Below, piece by piece: positions 1 to 6,981 of a stretch of DNA of 57,828 nucleotides. Source of the DNA: Pauljensenia sp018375675 (GTDB lineage Bacteria > Actinomycetota > Actinomycetes > Actinomycetales > Actinomycetaceae); NCBI GenBank assembly GCA_041432705.1, contig JAPWAE010000012.1:1-57828 (forward strand), given 5' to 3'. The notes beneath the pieces were generated by a model, which did no database searches, had not been told where the DNA came from, and was given only the letters and a program-made list of their open reading frames with translations. The position numbers and the translations under genes were made by a program. The stretch's first letter is position 1; the number at the start of each line of letters is the position of its first letter.

Positions 1-33
1 GGTCCGGACGAGGCCGGGGCCTCCTCTATGCTC

Positions 34-603
34 TCAGGCTTCCTCGTCCGTCACCGGCTCAAGGGACGCGCGCAGGGCGTCCACCAGCGCCGGGACGAGC
101 GTCGAGCCCTGCCCGACCTTGTCGTCAGAGTCGAAGGCGCGGGTGCGCAGCGCACACCATGACTCGCCCGTACGCATGACGCCAACGGCCAGACGCACGT
201 CCGTGCGCAGGGGGTGATTCGAGATGAAGGCCAGGGCCTCGTCGGGGTCCTCGGGGGCCTGGTCCTCGACCTCCGGTGGAACGACGATGCGCTCGACGGT
301 GATCGCCGCGCCCGGCACCGTTTCCGGCCACGCCAAGTGCGCCAGAACCTGCTCGATGTCGTCGTCGGCCAGGTCCTCCTGGATGATGGCGCTCAGGTGG
401 TCCTCGGTACCATCCCAGCCGGCGCGCAGCTGCTCGGCGATGTCCGCAGGCAGATTCGGGTCGGCCAGCAGCATCGCAGTGGGCACCAGCGCGTAGATGG
501 ACGGGGCGTGATCCCAGCCCACACGGGCCGCGCCCTTCTCGATATCGACAACCACGTTGGCCAGCGCGATCTCGCGCGCACTCGGCATCATCTCAACAGT
601 CAT
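34..603 (-). CDS. PPA1309-like conserved actinobacterial protein
   Basis: This encodes 189 residues, acidic and without signal peptide or membrane segment, so probably cytosolic. It resembles the PPA1309 family, whose function is not known and which commonly sits next to a UPF0182 gene, as it does here with divergent orientation. The ATG start gives MTVEMMPSAREIALANVV. A GATTAT hexamer lies six bases upstream of the ATG and no Shine-Dalgarno is visible, so translation may be leaderless. The family assignment comes from recalled sequence similarity; no function is assigned. Confidence 0.75.
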   Translation of the reverse strand: MTVEMMPSAREIALANVVVDIEKGAARVGWDHAPSIYALVPTAMLLADPNLPADIAEQLRAGWDGTEDHLSAIIQEDLADDDIEQVLAHLAWPETVPGAAITVERIVVPPEVEDQAPEDPDEALAFISNHPLRTDVRLAVGVMRTGESWCALRTRAFDSDDKVGQGSTLVPALVDALRASLEPVTDEEA

Positions 604-704
604 AACCCCATAATCTCACGGAGAGCGAATAAGACAGAGACGAAGAAGTCCATGTGCGCGGCTACACTGGATCGGAGCTAATCGGTTTCACAGAGAGGAC
701 TGCC

Positions 705-3700
705 GTGAGCTTCAATTTTTCGCTGTTCCCCCCGGGGGGAGCGCGTGCGCCGCGAGATCCCGATAGCCCACACGTCGAGCTGAAGATGCACAAGCCCGGC
801 CCCGGAGCTATCACTCTGGGCGTCCTGATCGCGATCGGCGCGATCATCTACGGTGCGTCGATCGTGTGGACCGAGATCCTGTGGTTCCGCCAGATGAGCG
901 CCACCCGCGTCATCCTCACCCAGTGGGGCGCGCACATCGGCCTGTTCGTCGTTGGTTTCGTCGTGGCCACGGCCCTTATTTTCTTCTCGATGTCCTACGC
1001 GTACCGGCATCGCGCCTCCTCGACGCGCGGGCAGGCGTCGGCCTCCCTGCGCGCCTACCAGAAGGCTCTCGAGCCCGTGCGCCGATTCGCGTTCTGGGGC
1101 GTCTCTCTGTTCTTCGGTTTCACGAACGGCGCTCGCCTGGCCACGGAGTGGCAGACGCTGCTCCAGTTCCTCAACCGTTCCTCCTTCGATCAGGTTGATC
1201 CCCAGTTCGGTATGGACATCTCGTTCTTCGTGTTCGTCCTGCCCGCGCTGAAGGTCCTCGTGTCCTTCCTGCTGACCGTCACCGCCATCGCCCTCATCGC
1301 GGCCCTCATCGTGTCCTACCTGTATGGAACGATCCGCTTGGCACCGCGCCCCCACGCCTCAAAGCAGGCGCGCCTACAGTCCGGCTTGATGGCCGCCTGC
1401 CTGTCGCTCTTCATCGCCGTGAACTACTGGCTGGGCCGCTACGAGCTGCTCACCTCGGACTCGGGATCCATTCATGGCGCCATGTACTCCGACATCAACG
1501 CGACGCTGCCCGCGCACTCCATCCTGGCGGTCATCTCCGGCCTCGTCGCGGTCCTCTTCGTCGTCGCGGCCTTCAAGGGCACGTGGCGCCTGCCGGTCAC
1601 CGGCGTCGCGGTGACGGTGATCGCCGCCCTCGTCTTGGCCGGCGCCTACCCGGCCCTCGTCGAGCAGTTCCGCGTGCGCCCCAACCAGCGCAGCCTTGAA
1701 TCTCCCTACATTCAGCGCAACATCGACGCCACGCTGGCCGCCTACGGCCTGCAGGACGTCGACTATCAGACGAACTACGACGCGGCCACCACGGCCTCGG
1801 CCGGTCAGTTCGACACCGAGTCCCTCACCTCCCAGGTGCGTCTGCTCGACCCGCAGGTCATCACGAAGACCGTCCAGCAGCTCCAGCAGTCTCGCCTGTA
1901 CTACGGCTTCAACTCAGGCATGAAGGTCGACCGCTACAACGTGGGCGGGGAGCGTCGCGACACCGTGATCTCTGTGCGCGAGCTCAACCTCTCGGGCCTG
2001 TCTGCTGAACAGCAGACCTGGGTTAACCAGCACACTGTCTACACCCACGGCTACGGCGCGGTCGCCGCATATGGCAACCAGCTGACCAGCGATGGCCTGC
2101 CGTCCTACTGGGAGCAGTCCGTGCCTTCGGTCGGCGAGATGGGCGACTACGAGGAGCGCGTCTACTTCAGCCCCGGCTCACCCGACTACTCGATCGTCGG
2201 CGCCCCCGAGGGCTCCGAGCCTCAGGAACTCGACTACCCGGACGACACCGCGGTCGGCGGCCAGGTCTCCACGACCTTCGTCGGCAACGGCGGCCCCTCC
2301 GTGGGCAACGTGTGGAACAAGCTCCTGTACGCGATCAAGTTCGGATCCACCGACCTGTTCTTCTCCTCGCAGACGAACGGGGCCTCGCAGATCCTCTACA
2401 ACCGCGATCCCCTCCAGCGCGTCGCGAAGGTCGCGCCCTACCTCACGCTCGAACAGTCCGCCTACCCGGCGGTTGTTGACATGGATGGTGACGCCTCGAC
2501 CCCCAAGCGCCTCGTGTGGGTCGTCGACGCGTACACGACCACGAACAACTACCCGTACGCGCAGCACGAGACCCTCTCGAATGCCACCGTGGACTCTCGA
2601 TCCACCGAGGTCGGCCAGTACGTCCAGGCCAACAAGATCAACTACATGCGTAACTCCGTCAAGGCCATCGTCGACGCCTACGACGGCTCCGTGCGCCTGT
2701 TCCGCTGGGATGACCAGGATCCGATCCTGCGCACCTGGGAAAAGATCTACCCTGGCAGCGTCGAGCCCGTCTCGGCGATCTCGGGCGATCTCATGAGCCA
2801 CCTGCGCTACCCGGAGGACATGTTCAAGGTCCAGCGCAACCTGCTCGCCACGTACCACGTGACCGACGCCGCCGGCTTCTACTCCGGCGGTGACCGTTGG
2901 CGTCTGGCCGAGGAGACCTCCACCCACGGCGCGGCCTCCAGCTCCGACTCGTCCACGCGCGTGGACGCTGCGGGTAACCCCGTGCCCGCTCCGACCGCAC
3001 TGCAGCCGCCGTACTACCTGACCATGCAGATGCCTGGCCAGGACAGTGCTGAGTTCTCCCTGACCTCGGTCTTCGTGCCCGGTGGTGGCGGTGAGGGTCG
3101 ACGCGAGGCCATGGCGGGCTTCCTCGCCGTCGACTCCGAGACCGGTAGCACCCCCGGCCAGGTGCGCGAGGGGTACGGGAAGCTGCGCCTGCTCGCTCTG
3201 CCGTCCTCGACGACGGTTCCCGGCCCTGGCCAGGTGCAGAACAAGTACGACTCGGACGAGAAGATCGCGACCCAGCTCAACCTGCTCAACCAGGCTGACT
3301 CCACGGTCATCCGCGGTAATCTCCTGACCCTGCCGGTTGGCGGCGGTCTGCTCTACGTGCAGCCCGTCTACGTGCAGGGCACGGGCTCGGCGTCTTACCC
3401 GGTGCTGCGTTCGGTCCTGACGGCCTTCGGCGACAAGGTCGGCTTCGCACCGACCCTGGAAGAGTCGCTGCGCCAGCTGGTCGCCGACGACGGTAGTGCG
3501 ACGACGCCGCAGCCCCCGCCGGCAAGCGATGATGGCAGCCAGTCGGGTGCGACCCCGCCGGCCGCCTCGGGCGACGCGAATACTCGCCTGACGCAGGCCA
3601 TCAATGATGCCGCTCAGGCCATGCGTGACGCCGATTCCGCGATGAGCAAGTCCGATTGGACCGCCTACGGTCAGGCACAGACGCGTCTGCGCGACGCCCT

Positions 3701-3803
3701 GGCCCGTGCCGAGGCCGCCCAGCAGGAGCTCGGCGCGGCGACGCCCACGCCGACACCCAGCCCGAGCCCATCTGCCACGAGCGGCGCACAAAGCGGCTCA
3801 TAA
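705..3803 (+). CDS. UPF0182 family multi-pass membrane protein
   Basis: A 1032-residue integral membrane protein of the UPF0182 family, common in actinobacteria and of unknown function. The N-terminal third has about seven hydrophobic segments (for example near residues 33-54, 75-96 and 165-200 of the mature frame). A long extracytoplasmic domain follows, and the tail is rich in Thr, Pro and Ser. I chose GTG 705 because AGAGAGGA at 692-699 is a well-spaced Shine-Dalgarno; the frame is open upstream to 654 but without a ribosome site. A TACACT hexamer at 663-668 is a plausible -10 element. The gene is divergent from the PPA1309-like gene and ends before a strong hairpin. Confidence 0.88.
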   Translation: MSFNFSLFPPGGARAPRDPDSPHVELKMHKPGPGAITLGVLIAIGAIIYGASIVWTEILWFRQMSATRVILTQWGAHIGLFVVGFVVATALIFFSMSYAYRHRASSTRGQASASLRAYQKALEPVRRFAFWGVSLFFGFTNGARLATEWQTLLQFLNRSSFDQVDPQFGMDISFFVFVLPALKVLVSFLLTVTAIALIAALIVSYLYGTIRLAPRPHASKQARLQSGLMAACLSLFIAVNYWLGRYELLTSDSGSIHGAMYSDINATLPAHSILAVISGLVAVLFVVAAFKGTWRLPVTGVAVTVIAALVLAGAYPALVEQFRVRPNQRSLESPYIQRNIDATLAAYGLQDVDYQTNYDAATTASAGQFDTESLTSQVRLLDPQVITKTVQQLQQSRLYYGFNSGMKVDRYNVGGERRDTVISVRELNLSGLSAEQQTWVNQHTVYTHGYGAVAAYGNQLTSDGLPSYWEQSVPSVGEMGDYEERVYFSPGSPDYSIVGAPEGSEPQELDYPDDTAVGGQVSTTFVGNGGPSVGNVWNKLLYAIKFGSTDLFFSSQTNGASQILYNRDPLQRVAKVAPYLTLEQSAYPAVVDMDGDASTPKRLVWVVDAYTTTNNYPYAQHETLSNATVDSRSTEVGQYVQANKINYMRNSVKAIVDAYDGSVRLFRWDDQDPILRTWEKIYPGSVEPVSAISGDLMSHLRYPEDMFKVQRNLLATYHVTDAAGFYSGGDRWRLAEETSTHGAASSSDSSTRVDAAGNPVPAPTALQPPYYLTMQMPGQDSAEFSLTSVFVPGGGGEGRREAMAGFLAVDSETGSTPGQVREGYGKLRLLALPSSTTVPGPGQVQNKYDSDEKIATQLNLLNQADSTVIRGNLLTLPVGGGLLYVQPVYVQGTGSASYPVLRSVLTAFGDKVGFAPTLEESLRQLVADDGSATTPQPPPASDDGSQSGATPPAASGDANTRLTQAINDAAQAMRDADSAMSKSDWTAYGQAQTRLRDALARAEAAQQELGAATPTPTPSPSPSATSGAQSGS

Positions 3804-3820
3804 CCGCTGATGGAAGCCGT

Positions 3821-3869
3821 CGCGCGCCCGGTCCTGTTACTCACACGTCGTGAGAGGGCCGGGCGCGCG
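3821..3869 (+). terminator. Hairpin terminator after UPF0182 gene
   Basis: A 15-bp GC-rich stem (3821-3835 with 3855-3869, one G-U pair) encloses a 19-nt loop. It starts 17 bases after the UPF0182 stop codon. Confidence 0.65.
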
Positions 3870-4004
3870 GCCGTCTGTGGTTTGCGGAAACAACTGGATG
3901 GGGAGTGTTTCCATCATGAGTTGTCGTCCGGCTTGCCCCGGTGCGTCGTTGCTATGGTGAGGGCATCTGTCCCTGGGACCCATCGACATCGTGGAAGGAA
4001 GACG

Positions 4005-4772
4005 ATGACTCTCCCCAATAATCCCTTCTCTGCGCCCTCGGGCGTGCCTCAGCCGAGCCAGGAGCCCGCGGAAGCTTCGTCGCTGCCTGCACCGATGAGT
4101 GCTCCCGTGATGGTGGCGCCGGCCGCCGATCGCTATGGCGCGGCGCCCCTGCACACCGGCGCAGTGAGTTCGGCGAGGCCGTCGCGATCCACGCGTGGAC
4201 GCATTGGCGCGTGGACGGTCATTGTCCTCCAGGCGATCTCTCTGGTGCACGGATTCATTCCCTATGACTTCGAAGATCTCGACGCTTATAGCCGAACGCT
4301 TTCGAACCCGATGTTCTGGTTCTGGCGTCTGATGTTCATCATCGTCATCGCGCTTGCGGTGCTCTATCTGCGCAAGGGCGCTGTCATCGCGCGCTATGTC
4401 GCCGCGTGCATCATTTTGGTGCTGTTCTTCATCGTCACTCCGGTCATGCACATTGTTCACGATGTTGTGTGGTACTACGCGTTCGTGCCTGATCCCAGAC
4501 TTTATGAGCTGGGCGCTGTGGGCGCGCGCGTAATCCTGATGCAGGTGCTCGATTGGTTCTGTGTCATCGCCGCGATCCTGCTCGCGATCCCGGACTTCAA
4601 GTCGGCGCCCTCGCCCTACGCGATGAGTGTTCCCGTCCCTGCCGCAGGAGCGGCTCCGGCCGGACACGTCCCGGTTCCGTCGGCGACGCCCGAGGGGGCT
4701 TCCTCCGAGGCGACGCCCGAGGCCTCGACCGCTCAGGCAGCGACCGCGTCAGGTTTTACCGCGCCCCAGTAA
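4005..4772 (+). CDS. Small integral membrane protein, paralogue of next gene
   Basis: A 255-residue protein of unknown function. The first 65 residues are Pro/Ala/Ser-rich. About four hydrophobic helices follow (starting at GRIGAWTVIVLQAISLVHG), and the C-terminal tail is Ala/Pro/Ser-rich. ATG 4005 is preceded by GGAAGGAA at 3993-4000, a good ribosome site. The next gene shares its core plan: FIPY versus FIPW after helix 1, LYLRKG versus IYLVKRV, and the ending AILLAIPD. The pair therefore looks like a tandem duplication that diverged. A TATGGT hexamer at 3953-3958 may be its -10 element. Confidence 0.7.
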   Translation: MTLPNNPFSAPSGVPQPSQEPAEASSLPAPMSAPVMVAPAADRYGAAPLHTGAVSSARPSRSTRGRIGAWTVIVLQAISLVHGFIPYDFEDLDAYSRTLSNPMFWFWRLMFIIVIALAVLYLRKGAVIARYVAACIILVLFFIVTPVMHIVHDVVWYYAFVPDPRLYELGAVGARVILMQVLDWFCVIAAILLAIPDFKSAPSPYAMSVPVPAAGAAPAGHVPVPSATPEGASSEATPEASTAQAATASGFTAPQ

Positions 4773-4856
4773 CCGCTCTGGAGGCGTGAAAAAGAGGGGC
4801 GCGTGAGCGGCTAGGATCGGATCAACACGCCGCTTCTCGACGATGAAAGGACACTG

Positions 4857-5426
4857 ATGGCGGACCCCCGATACCCATACTCCGGTCGCGTGAGCAGCGA
4901 GGAGCAACGGGCCGAGCCGATGTTGACTGGCTACATAGCAGCCCCGACCTACGTGCCCGTGGCGGCGGCGAGCAAGGCCACGGCTTCGCGACGTGGGGTG
5001 GTCGCCGCGTGCGTCCTCCTGTTCGCGAAGCTGATCCTCCTCGTCGATAAGTTCATTCCCTGGAGCTATGAGCTCTCAGCGCTGTATGCCTCGCGCGCTC
5101 AACGGGGATCGTTTGGGTTCTGGATGGTGGTGAATGTCGTTCTCATTGCCTTCCTCATCATCTACCTAGTCAAGCGTGTCACCCCGCTTCGTTACATCGC
5201 TGCGGGTGTCGTTCTGGTGACGTACCTGATCATGCAGCCGTGGACGGCCGTGGCATTCAGGCTGCCGTGGTACACCCCGTATCTGCCGATGCATCTGCCG
5301 TATTACAGCGGGATAGATAGCCTGCGGTCGGTGGCAATGTGGGTACTGTCGTTGACGTGTATCGTGACCGCGATCCTTCTGGCCATCCCGGACCGGAAGC
5401 GAGTTGTTCCCGCTGATAGATACTGA
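4857..5426 (+). CDS. Small integral membrane protein, paralogue of previous gene
   Basis: A 189-residue protein with about four membrane helices, function unknown. It has a short polar N-terminus and ends with the AILLAIPDRKR stretch that matches the previous gene's AILLAIPDFKS. The start ATG 4857 has GAAAGGA at 4845-4851. TAGGAT at 4812-4817 is a plausible -10 box, so it may have its own promoter although it lies only 84 bases after its paralogue. The next feature is the initiator tRNA. Confidence 0.7.
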   Translation: MADPRYPYSGRVSSEEQRAEPMLTGYIAAPTYVPVAAASKATASRRGVVAACVLLFAKLILLVDKFIPWSYELSALYASRAQRGSFGFWMVVNVVLIAFLIIYLVKRVTPLRYIAAGVVLVTYLIMQPWTAVAFRLPWYTPYLPMHLPYYSGIDSLRSVAMWVLSLTCIVTAILLAIPDRKRVVPADRY

Positions 5427-5455
5427 CCGCTGGGACGTAAATCACCGCGCACGGT

Positions 5456-5484
5456 TTGTATGCTCCCGGTCGATGCGCTAGAGT
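5456..5484 (+). promoter_or_regulatory. Promoter of initiator tRNA gene
   Basis: TTGTAT at 5456-5461 and TAGAGT at 5479-5484 are separated by 17 bases. Transcription would start about 6 bases before the mature tRNA 5' end. Confidence 0.55.
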
Positions 5485-5496
5485 ATCTAGAGCCGA

Positions 5497-5573
5497 CGCG
5501 GGGTGGAGCAGTTCGGTAGCTCGCCGGGCTCATAACCCGGAGGTCGCAGGTTCAAATCCTGTCCCCGCTACCA
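5497..5573 (+). tRNA. tRNA-fMet(CAT), initiator; integration site of the mobile element
   Basis: A 77-nt cloverleaf with anticodon CAT and an encoded CCA end. The anticodon stem has the three consecutive G-C pairs next to the loop (GGG-CTCATAA-CCC) that mark initiator tRNAs. Position 1 is C facing T at position 72, an unpaired acceptor end, also typical of initiators. The last 38 bases are repeated at 16952-16989, so this gene is the chromosomal attachment site of the element that follows. The 3' part of the present gene was supplied by the element on integration. Confidence 0.95.
5536..5573 (+). repeat. attL core (tRNA-fMet 3' end)
   Basis: 38 bp identical to 16952-16989. It covers the 3' half of the anticodon stem through the CCA end. 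Confidence 0.9.
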
Positions 5574-5575
5574 AA

Positions 5576-5619
5576 AAAACCCGGTGTCTCAACGAAAAGT
5601 CGCTGAGATACCGGGTTTT
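5576..5619 (+). terminator. Element-supplied terminator behind tRNA-fMet
   Basis: A 16-bp stem (5576-5591 with 5604-5619, one G-U pair) with a 12-nt loop and a T run on the 3' arm. It starts 3 bases after the CCA end, so the integrated element terminates the tRNA transcript. The original host terminator is left behind at 16995-17024. Confidence 0.7.
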
Positions 5620-5639
5620 GTATTGCCCTGATATTACCG

Positions 5640-5665
5640 AATCCCTATGTTATTCCCTACCTTTC
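5640..5665 (+). repeat. Left arm-type integrase site (candidate)
   Basis: 26 bp that match 16810-16835 at 22 of 26 positions in direct orientation, both carrying two TCCCTA units. The pair flanks the element ends on the inside, 66 bases from attL and 116 from attR, as expected for arm sites of a tyrosine integrase. Confidence 0.5.
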
Positions 5666-5807
5666 AGCCAAACTCAGGCCCGTCGTCGAGGTGGGGGAGG
5701 GGGGACTATCGCCCAACATCGAGGACTATCAATCAACGCCCCTGCGGGGCGTAAGACCATCCTCACCCTCCGTATGTTCTCAGGGAAGGGGTGGAGGCGG
5801 GGGGTTT

Positions 5808-6116
5808 GTAACGCTTAATCGGGGTTTGTAACGCTTGTGTAACGCCTAAAAATGCACAAGCGTTACAGCGTTTCGCCTCGTATCTCAACGAAAAGCTGAC
5901 CTTGTAACGCTTGTAACGCCTAAAACCGAAAACTTTTCTATATATAAAAACACGGTGAATGAGGGGGGATATATTTTTTCCGCGCGTAATTTATAGAAAA
6001 GAAGCGTTACAAGCGTTACAACATATAGTTTTGCTTGATATACCAACGTTTAGAGCGTAACGCATGACGAAAAATAGGCGTTACACAGGCGTTACAAGCG
6101 TTACAACTAGCGTTAC
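5808..6116. repeat. Iteron cluster with AT-rich core: candidate replication origin
   Basis: GTAACGC or its complement GCGTTAC occurs 12 times: 5808, 5828, 5839, 5860, 5904, 5913, 6004, 6013, 6078, 6089, 6098 and 6110. Many copies are paired at 9 or 11-bp spacing. Copies left of about 5920 are mostly in one orientation and copies right of 6000 in the other, and they flank a strongly AT-rich segment (5931-5999). Iterons around an easily melted core are the usual look of a plasmid or satellite-phage origin, and the element encodes a P4-type primase-helicase. The rest of 5574-6344 holds the terminator, the arm site and an ardA leader; I see no gene there. Confidence 0.6.
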
Positions 6117-6266
6117 AACCCGCGCTGCCGGGGAGGGCCTCCTCACCCTCAATATCCCCTCCACGAGAACATGCAAGGGCGATAAAGATCATCCCCCTGA
6201 GCGATAAAGGTCCTCCTCCCGCTCATCCCCTGAGCGCAGGTCGCGCTGCGACCCCGAGCCACTCGT

Positions 6267-6340
6267 TGGAGGTGAGGTCGCCTATGTGCGTCCTTACCCG
6301 AGCTGGACTGCCCGGCCTCACCTCCACCTACTCGGGAGGT
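6267..6340 (+). promoter_or_regulatory. Structured leader of ardA
   Basis: An 11-bp perfect inverted repeat (6267-6277 with 6316-6326) lies just before ardA. A second pairing, CCCGAG at 6297-6302 with CTCGGG at 6331-6336, would hide the ardA Shine-Dalgarno GGGAGGT (6334-6340). The two cannot form together, so the leader could control translation, or act as a folded single-strand promoter during transfer. This is inference. Confidence 0.35.
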
Positions 6341-6344
6341 TGAA

Positions 6345-6878
6345 ATGATTACTCAAACTACTGTTCGTCCATCGGTCTGGATCGGCTGCCTAGCCTGCTA
6401 TAACGAAGGCATACTCAACGGGAGATGGTTCCCGGCAGAAGAATCCGGTGAGGTAACACCTGAAGACCTACACCTTGGCCCCACATATCACGACGAGCTA
6501 TGGATCTTTGATCACGAGGGGTTCCCCACAGGAACCAGCGAAATGTCACCCGATACAGCACAGCTTTGGGGTGAAGTCTTCGATGAGATCGGAGAAGAAC
6601 AGTGGCCTGCACTGCTCGCTTGGGTGGAGACCGGCTGCTACATCGCAAGCGGTGATACCCTGCCGAGCGCGTCCGACTTCGAGGAAAGATATTGCGGTTG
6701 CTGGGACTCGTTCGAGGACTACGCGACCCAGTGGGCTGAGGACACCTGTCTGATGGAGGACTGGCCTGAGGAAGCACAGCGCTACTTCAACTGGGAAGCA
6801 TGGATTCATGACCTCAAGTTCGACTACATGGTTGCCGACGCGCCTGATGGTGAGGTCTTTGTCTTCTCGAACTACTGA
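6345..6878 (+). CDS. ardA: ArdA-family antirestriction protein
   Basis: A 177-residue, strongly acidic protein. It has ArdA hallmarks: VWIGCLACYNEGILNGRW near residues 11-28 (the family's ACLAAYNxGxLxGxW), YCGCWDSFEDYATQWAED (residues about 105-122) and a final YFNWEAWIHDL...VFVFSNY. ArdA proteins are DNA mimics that occupy the DNA groove of type I R-M complexes and protect incoming mobile DNA. The start is fixed by GGGAGGT 5 bases before ATG. It is the first gene from the left end, the usual early-entry position, and lies upstream of the element's own R-M operon. The host carries a type I system at 27.4-34.8 kb that it could block. Confidence 0.85.
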   Translation: MITQTTVRPSVWIGCLACYNEGILNGRWFPAEESGEVTPEDLHLGPTYHDELWIFDHEGFPTGTSEMSPDTAQLWGEVFDEIGEEQWPALLAWVETGCYIASGDTLPSASDFEERYCGCWDSFEDYATQWAEDTCLMEDWPEEAQRYFNWEAWIHDLKFDYMVADAPDGEVFVFSNY

Positions 6879-6888
6879 CTTCTAGCCT

Positions 6889-6919
6889 GACCCCGGCCAC
6901 CCGTGCGGTGGTCGGGGTC
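6889..6919 (+). terminator. Terminator after ardA
   Basis: A 13-bp stem (6889-6901 with 6907-6919, one G-U pair) begins 11 bases after the ardA stop. It separates ardA from the R-M operon. Confidence 0.65.
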
Positions 6920-6937
6920 TCATTCTTGCCCGAGCGC

Positions 6938-6965
6938 ATGTCCGAGATTGACCGATTGCGGACAT
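6938..6965 (+). promoter_or_regulatory. Inverted repeat in R-M promoter region, candidate operator
   Basis: ATGTCCG (6938-6944) and CGGACAT (6959-6965) form a 28-bp interrupted palindrome just before the Shine-Dalgarno of the R-M operon. The operon ends with a small XRE regulator, so this is its likely binding site. Not demonstrated. Confidence 0.4.
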
Positions 6966-6981
6966 GTGGAAGGATGATTGT

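Noticed and set aside
5456..5818. 120-codon plus-strand frame across tRNA-fMet
   Set aside because: It reads through the tRNA and its terminator and has no ribosome site or recognisable product.
5808..6116. CRISPR-like or satellite repeat
   Set aside because: Units are 7-9 bp in both orientations at 9-12-bp spacing around an AT-rich core, which fits iterons.
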